8,291 bases of DNA from Erythrobacter sp. (GCA_002695185.1 NZOF01000063.1:1-8291); one strand, 5' to 3'; counted from the first letter of the stretch, positions 1 to 6,008 are shown. The notes: generated by a model from the sequence alone, not told the origin. Numbers and translations are program-made.

Positions 1-1
1 C

Positions 2-961
2 AGCTGGACCGGATCGCCGCTCTACTGGATCCGCGCCTTCACGGAGGCGATGCAGGCCGAATATGGCGACGGCGGGCCAGGCTGGACGGGCTTCGCCTTT
101 TCGTCTTCCGGCGCAATTGCCGGGGGCGCGCGCAGCGATGTGATCGTCGCAAAGTCGGGCGCATGGACGTCCAATTATTTCACCGGCGGCTCGGCCGATG
201 CGGGACAGGTCAGCACCGCCAACGCGGGCGACAGCTATACGGTGACGATGGCGGGGCCTGCGGGCATCACCAGCGCGATCCTGCACGCGTCGTCGGGCAT
301 TTTGCGGTATCGCTGGAACGGCGGCGCGTGGACGGAGATTGCGATCAGCGGCGACGCGCTGCAGACCTTCGCGCTTACCGGGGTGCCCGCAGGCGGATGG
401 ACGCTGGATATCGAGGCGGTGTCCGGGACCGTGAAAATGTCCGGCATCGACCTGCAGAAATCGGGCGGCGGCGTGCGCGTCCACAAGCTGGGCAAAAATG
501 GCAGCAACACCGCGCACTGGACCAGCGTCAACGAAGCCGATTTTGTCGCCGGCATGGCGGCGCTCGGCCCCCATGTCGTACAGGTCATGCATCTGACCAA
601 TGACCAGCTGCTCAGCAACCAGGCTCCGGTATCGCCGGTGCAGCATGGCGCAAACCTGACCGAGCTGATCCGGCGCGCTCGCCTCGCCGCGCCGGCGGCC
701 GACATGCTGCTGGTGACGCCACCTGCGACGCGCGCGCAGGGATCGCCCCAGGCCGCCTATGCAACCGCCGCCCGCGCCGCAGCGGTCGCCCGGGCCTGCG
801 CGCATCTGGACCTGCAATATGCGTTCGGCGAGGCCTATGCCGACTATGCCTATGGGTCGGGCCGCGCGCTGCTGGACGACACGCTGATCCACCCCACCCA
901 GACATTCGGACGCGCGACCATCATCGACGCGCTGATCCGCACCCTCACCACCGCACAATAA
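2..961 (+). CDS. SGNH/GDSL-type hydrolase-like phage virion protein, 5' end outside the window
   Basis: The reading frame is open from base 2, so the gene starts upstream; the ATG at 50 is internal (the codons before it read SWTGSPLYWIRAF, which fits the region just after an N-terminal GDS block). About 319 residues are visible. Numbering from the ATG at 50, residues ~25-140 are rich in G, S, T and aromatics and look like a beta-sandwich insert. After this come a TND near residue 185 (candidate block III Asn) and, near the C-terminus, a DDTLIHP stretch that matches the Asp/His end of SGNH esterases. Family knowledge: such proteins are carbohydrate esterases or glycan-binding tail-tip/tail-fibre components acting on cell-surface polysaccharide. 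The nucleophile Ser lies outside the window, so activity cannot be judged. The gene is followed 10 bp later by another tail-like gene and then by lysis genes. Moderate confidence in the fold, low in the substrate. Confidence 0.6.
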   Translation, partial: SWTGSPLYWIRAFTEAMQAEYGDGGPGWTGFAFSSSGAIAGGARSDVIVAKSGAWTSNYFTGGSADAGQVSTANAGDSYTVTMAGPAGITSAILHASSGILRYRWNGGAWTEIAISGDALQTFALTGVPAGGWTLDIEAVSGTVKMSGIDLQKSGGGVRVHKLGKNGSNTAHWTSVNEADFVAGMAALGPHVVQVMHLTNDQLLSNQAPVSPVQHGANLTELIRRARLAAPAADMLLVTPPATRAQGSPQAAYATAARAAAVARACAHLDLQYAFGEAYADYAYGSGRALLDDTLIHPTQTFGRATIIDALIRTLTTAQ

Positions 962-971
962 GGATCCTGCA

Positions 972-1886
972 ATGGTCAATATTCTCGGACTCAACAGCGG
1001 CCCCATCGATAACCCCGCGGTGCCGCTGTGGCGGCCTGACCGCTTGCTGGAGGGTGCGAACGGTGGCGTGATGGGCCTGTTCGACCTGTCTTATTCGCGC
1101 TGCTATCCGGGCGCTGCTACGGGGCGCGACCCGGTCTCTGGCGATGTCATCAAAGACATCGCCACCATCCAGGTCGATGGAAGCCAGAGCGCCACCACCT
1201 ATAATGGCGCAATCGAGATCGCCTATGATGGCGGCATCCCCGATTATGCCGGCAACGGCTTTGATTATAGCGCCGTGCCGATCATCGGCACCGTCATCGC
1301 GACGCCGGACATCGCCCCCCATGTCGTCGCCCAGACCGATCAATATTGGTTCGAAGCGCTGTATCTGCGTCTGCCGACAAAGGCGCAATGGCATAGCGGT
1401 AGCAGCGTCCGCCCGTTTTCGGCATTCACGACGGAGGCGAACGGCTTTCAGGCCGAACCCGATCTACTGACGATCGCGCAAGCATACAGCGCCGGGCCGC
1501 TGCTGCGCGCAGTGCGCGCGACCTCCGAAGGCGTCTATGAGCAGCTGCAGCTCACCCCGTTCGACGCGCATTTCGGGCAGGTCGCGCAAATCCTCTGGTG
1601 GCGCGATGACGCCGGCATCGGACTGCAGCTGCGCACGGCGGCAGGAGGCATTCAGTCAGTCACCGGGGCTGTCGGCGCGAAGACGACGCAGGATCTGACC
1701 GACAACAAATGGCGCGTCGGGCTGGGCACCAGCTTCTGGCCTGGGACGCCGGGCAACCCTGCGAAATTCCGGCTCTATCGCGGCTGGATCGAGGACACCG
1801 AAGCGTCGGGCCGCGACGCGCGCACGGTGGCGGACGAAGACTGGCGGCGCGTTGTCGCGCGGCCGTCGCGGGTGGCGTTTTCCTGA
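972..1886 (+). CDS. Hypothetical phage tail/receptor-binding-region protein, 304 aa
   Basis: A full-length ORF starts at an ATG preceded by AAGGA with a 7-nt spacer, 10 bp after the preceding gene. The protein has no signal peptide or membrane segment. It is rich in Y, W, G, D and N with alternating polar/hydrophobic stretches, for example around residues 115-135 (DQYWFEALYLRLP) and 205-230. This suggests a beta-rich fold, possibly a jelly-roll or lectin-like sandwich. Position between an SGNH-like virion protein and the holin/endolysin cluster is where tail-fibre, baseplate or receptor-binding genes usually sit in siphophage-like prophages. I do not recognise the family; the tail assignment is inference from synteny and composition. 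Codon use matches the neighbours. Confidence 0.6.
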   Translation: MVNILGLNSGPIDNPAVPLWRPDRLLEGANGGVMGLFDLSYSRCYPGAATGRDPVSGDVIKDIATIQVDGSQSATTYNGAIEIAYDGGIPDYAGNGFDYSAVPIIGTVIATPDIAPHVVAQTDQYWFEALYLRLPTKAQWHSGSSVRPFSAFTTEANGFQAEPDLLTIAQAYSAGPLLRAVRATSEGVYEQLQLTPFDAHFGQVAQILWWRDDAGIGLQLRTAAGGIQSVTGAVGAKTTQDLTDNKWRVGLGTSFWPGTPGNPAKFRLYRGWIEDTEASGRDARTVADEDWRRVVARPSRVAFS

Positions 1887-1887
1887 C

Positions 1888-2088
1888 ATGTCGCCTGAAT
1901 TTATCACCGCCTTCGGCCAGTTCGGGCCGCTCGGCCTCATGATCGCCTATCTGGTCTGGCGCGAGAAGACCGTCGCCGACCAGCGCACGCAGATCGACGA
2001 GAAGCGCGTGGAGGCGGACAAGGTGCTTGCGTCGGCGCTGACAGCGCTGACCGTCACGGTCCAGGACCTGAAGAGCCAGATCAAATGA
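1888..2088 (+). CDS. Small holin-like membrane protein, 66 aa
   Basis: Starts at the ATG one base after the upstream stop; a longer version from a TTG at 1852 would overlap the preceding gene and lacks support. Residues ~8-25 (hydrophobic, G-P-L-G-L-M-I-A-Y-L-V-W) form one short membrane segment. The rest is a charged, heptad-like helix (residues ~26-66, rich in E, K, R, D and A), a likely coiled coil on the cytoplasmic side. Single-span proteins with a charged tail directly before an endolysin commonly act as holins or holin modulators in phage lysis. Translation is probably coupled to the gene before it, since no strong Shine-Dalgarno is visible. The stop overlaps the next start (ATGA). Holin function is inferred from size, topology and position only. 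Confidence 0.6.
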   Translation: MSPEFITAFGQFGPLGLMIAYLVWREKTVADQRTQIDEKRVEADKVLASALTALTVTVQDLKSQIK

Positions 2089-2216
2089 GCGGCGCCGTTC
2101 CCTTGGCGCTCGCCGATCGGCAACGCGCGGCCGAGGCGCTGCTGGCGATCTGCGCGCCGAAAATTCCGACGGCGGTCACCGCGCGTCCGGGAAAGCAGAA
2201 AAGGAAGAAGGTATGA
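2085..2216 (+). CDS. Basic 43-aa microprotein of the lysis cassette
   Basis: A short ORF fits exactly between the holin-like gene and the endolysin. Its ATG overlaps the upstream stop (ATGA at 2085-2088) and its TGA overlaps the endolysin start (ATGA at 2213-2216). The product has a small amphipathic segment (residues ~10-24, ADRQRAAEALLAICA) and a strongly basic C-terminus (KQKRKKV). The codons for that tail (AAAAGGAAGAAGG) also supply the purine-rich ribosome-binding site of the endolysin gene. No known domain is recognised. It could be a genuine lysis accessory protein, or mainly a translational relay that carries ribosomes into the endolysin start. The double coupling makes it likely to be translated; its function is unknown. 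Confidence 0.55.
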   Translation: MSGAVPLALADRQRAAEALLAICAPKIPTAVTARPGKQKRKKV

Positions 2217-2773
2217 GCATCGACGATCTCATCGACGAGGCGATCGGCCGCGAAGGTGGCTATGTGAACGATCCGAGCGATGCCGGCGGCGCAACACGCT
2301 GGGGCGTAACGGAGCGGGTCGCGCGGGCGAACGGCTATACCGGCGACATGCGCATCCTGCCGCGTGAGACCGCGGTGCGGATCTATCGCGATCTCTACTA
2401 TATCGAGCCAGGGTTCGACCGGATCGGGGCAATCAGCGCGCGCCTGGCCGAACTGCTGTTCGACACCGGGATCAACATGGGTGTCTCGGTAGCGGGCGAA
2501 CTGCTGCAACGCGCGCTCAACATGCTGAACGCGGGCGCCACCCTCTACGCCGACCTGAAGGTCGACGGGAGGTGCGGCCCCAAGACGCGCGCTGCTCTGG
2601 AGAGCTATTTCCAGCGCCGGGGCAAAACGGGGGAGGGGCTCGCCGTCCTACTCTGGACGGTCCATGGCTTCCGCACGGCGCGTTACGAGGCGATCAGCGT
2701 CGCACGACCGGCCAATGAGCGCTTCGCCTATGGCTGGATCGCCCGGCAGGTCCGCATGGGAATCGCGGCATGA
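2213..2773 (+). CDS. Phage endolysin, GH108 family with C-terminal peptidoglycan-binding domain
   Basis: 186 residues, a typical length for GH108 endolysins. Residues 13-33 carry the family signature: R-E-G-G-Y-V-N-D-P-x-D-x-G-G-x-T-x-x-G-V-T, with Glu14 as the expected catalytic acid of this N-acetylmuramidase-type fold. Residues ~78-180 match the PG_binding_3 type domain (LLFDTGINMG, then VDGRCGPKTRAAL, ending with an ER-F-GW-R-V pattern). No signal peptide or signal-anchor segment is visible, so export should need a holin, consistent with the holin-like gene upstream. Its role is to cleave host murein for virion release. The start is supported by a strong AGGAAGAAGG ribosome-binding site and a 4-nt overlap with the 43-aa ORF. 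The stop overlaps another ATG. Confidence 0.92.
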   Translation: MSIDDLIDEAIGREGGYVNDPSDAGGATRWGVTERVARANGYTGDMRILPRETAVRIYRDLYYIEPGFDRIGAISARLAELLFDTGINMGVSVAGELLQRALNMLNAGATLYADLKVDGRCGPKTRAALESYFQRRGKTGEGLAVLLWTVHGFRTARYEAISVARPANERFAYGWIARQVRMGIAA

Positions 2774-2949
2774 AGATCCCTGTCGGCAAGATCGCGAGCT
2801 GGATCGGCCGCGCGCTGGTGGGCGCGCTGATCAGCGAAGCCGCCGATCGGCTGTCACGATCGCAACCAGGTGACGATCGGCGACGCCAGCGCGAAGATCG
2901 TGAGTACCGCGATCAGGACCATTTCGGCGGCGAGAATCGCTCGCTGTAG
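2770..2949 (+). CDS. Putative 59-aa protein, last ORF of the lysis operon
   Basis: An ATG overlaps the endolysin stop (ATGA at 2770-2773) and opens a 59-codon frame. The first ~28 residues (MKIPVGKIASWIGRALVGAL and onward) form a plausible amphipathic or weakly hydrophobic helix. The rest is very charged and Arg/Asp/Gln rich. The second half (from 2854) lies antisense to a leftward membrane-protein gene and may be only the complement of that gene. One possibility is an original phage gene whose 3' part was replaced when the leftward genes were inserted. Coupling to the endolysin argues for translation; the odd C-terminus argues for truncation. No family recognised. Confidence 0.4.
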   Translation: MKIPVGKIASWIGRALVGALISEAADRLSRSQPGDDRRRQREDREYRDQDHFGGENRSL

Positions 2950-3051
2950 TGGGGTATCGGGTGGGGTATCATCGGGACGAGGCATAGCTGCACGATAGCG
3001 GAAAACCGCGCCTTTGCCGAGATGCGCGACGGAGGGGTTGTCCGTCGTCAA
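2854..3051 (-). CDS. Small C-terminally anchored membrane protein, 65 aa
   Basis: The chosen start is a TTG whose last bases overlap the stop of the upstream leftward gene (TTGA at 3048-3051), suggesting translational coupling. An internal ATG at 2985 would give a 43-aa form. Residues ~24-37 are polar and Pro/Asp rich (PRPDDTPPDTP). Residues ~39-61 form one clear membrane helix (ILAAEMVLIAVLTIFALASPIV), followed by a short W-L-R-S tail. Its 3' 96 bases overlap the convergent 59-aa ORF. Nothing in it identifies a function; with its partner it looks like a two-gene lysogenic-conversion cassette. Presence of a well-formed membrane helix makes this strand more convincing than the opposite one in the overlap. 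Confidence 0.5.
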   Translation of the reverse strand: MTTDNPSVAHLGKGAVFRYRAAMPRPDDTPPDTPLQRAILAAEMVLIAVLTIFALASPIVTWLRS

Positions 3052-3437
3052 GCATCGTATTCTTGATCATATTCGATCTCAAATTTTGGCATCGGAAGCT
3101 TTGCCGAACTGAACATGATGCCAACAGATCGGCCGGTTTGGCGATCGACAATCCGCCATGCCCTCACCTTTTCGCTGGTGAACGCCGCCTCTAGAACTTC
3201 GCTTTCTGTCATATGGAGGACGGACATCAGGTGAAAGGCAGTAAGCTTCCCAGTCCGGGCGGCGTCACCTTTCACGGAAAGCAGGTACCTATCAAGGTAG
3301 CGTACCAATTTTCTTCGCCGGCGCCATCGGCCAAGCTGATAATGGGCGAAAGCTAACACTGCGACAATGGCCGTAAGCACTCCAGCAATGTGATCAGCCA
3401 TATCGAGGCATCCGGCCCCCGTTTGTAGATCGCACAT
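3048..3437 (-). CDS. Membrane-anchored hypothetical protein, 129 aa
   Basis: The ATG start at 3437 is backed by a strong AAAGGGGGA ribosome-binding site with a short spacer. Residues ~13-32 form a single membrane helix. It is followed by a positive cluster (RWRRRRK, ~37-43), which predicts a cytoplasmic C-terminal domain. Within this domain lie the stretches TAFHLMSVLHMTESEVLEAA (~66-85) and TGRSVGIMF (~101-109), which look like a small conserved helical domain followed by a beta strand. Base composition is visibly less GC-rich than the surrounding phage genes, which suggests separate acquisition. It reads away from int1 and is followed by the coupled 65-aa membrane gene. No function is recognised; an immunity, superinfection-exclusion or signalling role would be guesswork. 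Confidence 0.65.
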   Translation of the reverse strand: MCDLQTGAGCLDMADHIAGVLTAIVAVLAFAHYQLGRWRRRRKLVRYLDRYLLSVKGDAARTGKLTAFHLMSVLHMTESEVLEAAFTSEKVRAWRIVDRQTGRSVGIMFSSAKLPMPKFEIEYDQEYDA

Positions 3438-3466
3438 TTAGTCCCCCTTTCATTCGGATCAGGCAT

Positions 3467-4648
3467 ATGCTTTCCAACGCCGCGGTGAAAGCCGCGCGGC
3501 CGCAGTCGCGCGCCTACAAGATGTTCGACGAGCGCGGGCTGTTCCTGTTCGTGGCACCGACCGGCCTGCGCAGCTGGCGGCTCCGGTACCGGGTGCAGGG
3601 GCGCGAGAAGCTGCTGTGCCTGGGGCAGTGGCCCGACGTGCAACTGGTCGATGCCCGTGACAAGGCCGAGGAGGCGCGCGGCCTGGTCGCGCAGGGCGTG
3701 GATCCGTCCGTGCAAATGCGCACGGCCGCCGCCTTGCAAATTCGCACGTTCGAATCCGTGGCGCGCGAATGGCATGCGGTGCAGCGCGATCGCTGGACGG
3801 ACCGGCATGCGGACGACGTCATCGCGTCGCTGGAGAGCAACGTGTTTTCGGATATCGGCCTGCTGCCGATCGGCGCCATCACGTCGCCGGCGATCCTGCA
3901 GCTGCTGCGCGACGTGGAGGCGCGCGGGTCGATCGAGACCGCGCGTCGAATCCGCCAGCGCATTTCGGCCGTGTTCGCCTTCGCCATCGCCGAGGGCCTG
4001 GCCGAACAGGATCCCGCCGCCTTCGTCGCGCGGGCGCTGCGGCCGGCGCCGATCGCGCGGCGGCAGCCGGCGCTGACCGACCTGGACCAGGCGCGCGCGC
4101 TGCTCGCAGCGTGCGAGCGGGCAGGGGGTCCGCCAATCATCCGACTGGCGTCGCGTTTCCTGGCGCTGACGGCGGTGCGCATCGGCGCGCTGCTGGGCGC
4201 GACCTGGGACGAATTCGAGGGGCTGGCTGGCGATGCGCCGCTCTGGCGCATCCCGGCCGCGCGCATGAAGCTGAAGAAAGCGCGCAAGGCCGACAGCGCC
4301 AATGACCATATCGTGCCGCTCAGCCCCCAGGCGGTCGCGGTGCTGAAGGCGATCGGCGAGAATGGGTATGATACCCGATCTTCGCGTGTGTTCCCGATCC
4401 ACGCGGCGGCGATCGGCGCGCTCTACAAGCGCGCGGGCTATGCCGGCCGCCATGTCCCGCACGGCTGGCGCGCATGCTTTTCCACGATCATGAACGAACG
4501 CTTCCCGCTCGAACGCGCGGCGATCGACCTGGCGCTGGCCCATGCCCCCAAGAGCGCCAGCGAAAGCGAGGCCGCCTATAATCGCGCGCAGCTGTTCGAC
4601 CAGCGCCGCGCGCTCTTCGCCCGATGGGGTGAGATGCTGATCCCATGA
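3467..4648 (+). CDS. Tyrosine recombinase, P4-type phage integrase (int1)
   Basis: 393 residues with the usual three parts. The N-terminal DUF4102-type arm-binding domain covers residues ~1-90 (FDERGLFLFVAPTGLRSWRLRY). The core-binding SAM-like helices span ~92-190 and the catalytic domain ~200-390. The catalytic set is complete: Arg238 (TAVRIG), Lys268 region (RMKLKKA), HxxR at His332/Arg335 (HGWR), His359 and nucleophile Tyr371 (YNRA). It should cut and rejoin DNA at a phage/bacterial att site. The ATG at 3467 has only a weak AGG upstream. The gene lies 29 bp from a divergent gene, so its promoter must lie mostly inside that neighbour. It is the same family as the integrase at 6778-8031 but clearly diverged and on the opposite strand. 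No disruption is seen. Confidence 0.9.
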   Translation: MLSNAAVKAARPQSRAYKMFDERGLFLFVAPTGLRSWRLRYRVQGREKLLCLGQWPDVQLVDARDKAEEARGLVAQGVDPSVQMRTAAALQIRTFESVAREWHAVQRDRWTDRHADDVIASLESNVFSDIGLLPIGAITSPAILQLLRDVEARGSIETARRIRQRISAVFAFAIAEGLAEQDPAAFVARALRPAPIARRQPALTDLDQARALLAACERAGGPPIIRLASRFLALTAVRIGALLGATWDEFEGLAGDAPLWRIPAARMKLKKARKADSANDHIVPLSPQAVAVLKAIGENGYDTRSSRVFPIHAAAIGALYKRAGYAGRHVPHGWRACFSTIMNERFPLERAAIDLALAHAPKSASESEAAYNRAQLFDQRRALFARWGEMLIP

Positions 4649-4668
4649 TTTAATGTGTTTCCTGCCAC

Positions 4669-4690
4669 CCTGGCGCTGACGAGCGCCGGG
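4669..4690. repeat. GC-rich hairpin just after int1
   Basis: Inverted repeat with 9-bp arms CCTGGCGCT / AGCGCCGGG (one T-G wobble) around the tetraloop GACG, 20 bp past the int1 stop. It could stall transcription from int1, but no T-run follows, so it is not a classical intrinsic terminator. The rest of 4649-4809 shows no convincing gene. Confidence 0.45.
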
Positions 4691-4798
4691 AGCGGGGGTC
4701 AACGGGCGGCAACCCGATGAACCGACGAGAATGAGCTCGCCACGACACAGCTGGCCGACTGGCCGCCCCGCACCCGCGCATACGGGCGCTGGGTTTGT

Positions 4799-4804
4799 GG
4801 AGAG
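4799..4804 (+). promoter_or_regulatory. Ribosome-binding site deciding the Com start
   Basis: GGAGAG lies 5 nt before the ATG at 4810. This favours that start over an in-frame GTG at 4795, which overlaps the site, and over a downstream ATG at 4843 that has no comparable site. Confidence 0.6.
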
Positions 4805-4809
4805 CCTCC

Positions 4810-4992
4810 ATGCACTCGTCAAATGATTTTGCCTGCGTTTCAATGAAATGCGCGTCGTGCCGCGCACTGCTCTTCAAGTCCGAGCCCGGCGCGATCGCTG
4901 GCGTCATCGAGATCAAGTGCCGCCGCTGCGGCACGTTCAATTGTCTGAGGCCTGCGAGCCCGAACACGACCGCCGATCGAGCGGCCGCCTGA
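4810..4992 (+). CDS. com: Com-family zinc-finger regulator (phage Mu Com-like), 60 aa
   Basis: A small protein with two CxxC pairs, Cys14/Cys17 (CASC) and Cys37/Cys40 (CRRC), 19 residues apart, expected to bind one zinc. Between them, LLFKSEPGAIAGVIEIKC matches the pattern of Mu Com (xLLFKA...IEIxCxRC). In Mu, Com binds the com-mom mRNA and frees the ribosome-binding site of the DNA-modification gene mom. Here the gene ends 11 nt before a DNA adenine methylase, so the same job on the methylase mRNA is the natural inference. The tail after Cys40 is short and polar. An alternative start at 4843 would still keep all four cysteines. Family assignment is strong; the regulatory target is inferred from context. 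Confidence 0.82.
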   Translation: MHSSNDFACVSMKCASCRALLFKSEPGAIAGVIEIKCRRCGTFNCLRPASPNTTADRAAA

Positions 4993-5006
4993 AGGCTTGC
5001 CTCATG
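4947..5006 (+). promoter_or_regulatory. Candidate translational control region of the methylase
   Basis: The methylase ribosome-binding site AAGG (4992-4995) lies 8 nt before the ATG at 5004. It is surrounded by short self-complementary stretches: GCC (4987-4989) or CCT (5000-5002) can pair with it, and GAGGC (4947-4951) is complementary to GCCTC (4999-5003) next to the start codon. By analogy with Mu mom, masking of the site and relief by Com is possible. The pairings are short, so this is a hypothesis. Confidence 0.3.
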
Positions 5007-5843
5007 TCTCTCACCCCCGTCACCCCCGTTTCCCCCGCCGCCGGTTATCTGGGCGGCAAGCGCAACCTCGCCAAGCGCGTCTGCGCCATCCTCCAGTCCG
5101 TCGATCATGACGGCTATGCCGAGCCGTTCGTCGGCATGGGCGGCATTTTCTTTCGGCGCGCGCATCGGCCGCGCGTGGAGGTGATCAACGATATCTCCGG
5201 CGATGTGACGACGCTGTTTCGCGTGGTGCGCCGCCATTATCGCGCCCTGGTCGATGAGCTCGACTGGCTGCCGGCGAGCCGCGACGACTTCATGCGGATG
5301 CGCGCGATCGACCCGGCCTGCCTGACCGATATCGAACGCGCGGCGCGCTTTCTCTATCTCCAGCGCCTGGCGTTCGGCGGCAAGGTCATCGGGCGAAGCT
5401 TCGGTGTGTCGACGACCACGCCCGCGCGCTTCAATCTCGCCCGTTTGCGCGCCGTGCTGGCGGCCATCCGCGACCGGCTGCAGCCGGTTGTCATCGAGCG
5501 GCTGCCCTATGCCGACTTCATCCGGCGCTATGACAGGCCGGGCATGCTCTTCTATCTCGATCCGCCTTACTGGAATTGCGAAGGCGATTATGGCGCGGAC
5601 TTCTTCGATCGCGGCGATTTTGAGCGGCTGGCCGAGCAGCTGCGCGGGCTCCGCGGTAAATTCCTTCTCTCGATCAACGACACGCCGGAAATCCGCGCGA
5701 TCTTCGCGGACTTCCCCATGCGGGAGGTCGGCGTCACCTACACCATATCCGCAGCTGCTACCGGAAATGGCCAGCGAATGGGTGAACTGTTGGTCGCCAA
5801 TTTCGCGCTCGACAGCGCGGCCGGGAGCAGCGCGCCGGGCTGA
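5004..5843 (+). CDS. Dam-type DNA N6-adenine methyltransferase (D12 class)
   Basis: 279 residues, close to the usual length of Dam-like enzymes. Motifs appear in D12 order: motif X Y15-L-G-G-K-R, motif I P41-F-V-G-M-G-G (S-adenosylmethionine binding), VIND at 60-63, catalytic DPPY at 186-189, then FLLSIND at 220-226. It should transfer a methyl group from S-adenosylmethionine to adenine N6 in a specific site; the site cannot be read from the sequence. No restriction endonuclease gene adjoins, so it is a solitary phage methylase, plausibly protecting phage DNA from host restriction. The frame is open back to 4848, but start 5004 is preferred: it follows the com stop, has AAGG at 8 nt, and places motif X at the usual N-terminal position. 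Confidence 0.88.
   Translation: MSLTPVTPVSPAAGYLGGKRNLAKRVCAILQSVDHDGYAEPFVGMGGIFFRRAHRPRVEVINDISGDVTTLFRVVRRHYRALVDELDWLPASRDDFMRMRAIDPACLTDIERAARFLYLQRLAFGGKVIGRSFGVSTTTPARFNLARLRAVLAAIRDRLQPVVIERLPYADFIRRYDRPGMLFYLDPPYWNCEGDYGADFFDRGDFERLAEQLRGLRGKFLLSINDTPEIRAIFADFPMREVGVTYTISAAATGNGQRMGELLVANFALDSAAGSSAPG
5012..5038 (+). repeat. Tandem 9-bp repeat at the methylase N-terminus
   Basis: Two exact copies of CACCCCCGT followed by a degenerate third (TTCCCCCGC), encoding the TPV-TPV-SPA run just after the start. Copy-number changes would be in frame, so this is a length polymorphism at most, not an on/off switch. Confidence 0.6.
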
Positions 5844-5882
5844 CGCGCCATCGTCGCCTCTTGGCGCCCCTGGGAAGCCAAG

Positions 5883-5930
5883 CGGGGAGACAAGCGTCTC
5901 CCCGTCCTCGGGCGCGATAGGCTACCGAGG
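5883..5930. terminator. Tandem hairpins between convergent genes, possible bidirectional terminator
   Basis: Two adjacent inverted repeats lie downstream of the methylase. The first has perfect 9-bp arms CGGGGAGAC / GTCTCCCCG (5883-5904) with loop AAGC. The second has 6-bp arms CCTCGG / CCGAGG (5906-5930) with a 13-nt loop. They sit between converging transcription units, where terminators are expected. Neither is followed by a clear T-run on either strand, so the terminator label is tentative. Confidence 0.45.
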
Positions 5931-5963
5931 GTGTAAATTCTGCGTGTGTGGTGGCGTCTTGAT

Positions 5964-6008
5964 ATGGCCGACTAGGCCATTCCTTATCCTCTTAAACCCC
6001 TGTGAGGG
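5964..6008. repeat. Further short inverted repeats next to the wHTH gene stop
   Basis: ATGGCC / GGCCAT (5964-5980, 5-nt loop) and CCCT / AGGG (5998-6008, 3-nt loop). The spacer is AT-richer than the surroundings. They may end the leftward transcript from int2 and the wHTH gene; a protein-binding or recombination role is equally open. No ORF of substance is present in 5844-6014. Confidence 0.35.

Noticed and set aside
3748..3757. GTTCGAATCC in int1, identical to part of the tRNA T-loop
   Set aside because: The match is only about 10 bases, does not extend, and lies inside the core of a coding gene; most likely chance, not a second att site.
3353..4867. Long open frame on the minus strand (504 codons) opposite int1
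   Set aside because: It is Arg/Ala/Gly/Gln-rich low-complexity sequence with no domain, lying antisense to a complete integrase. This is an effect of high GC and codon bias.
5010..5042. Possible G-quadruplex on the minus strand at the methylase start
   Set aside because: Only three long G-runs are present, so the four-run pattern is not met; the tandem repeat coding for TPV explains it.
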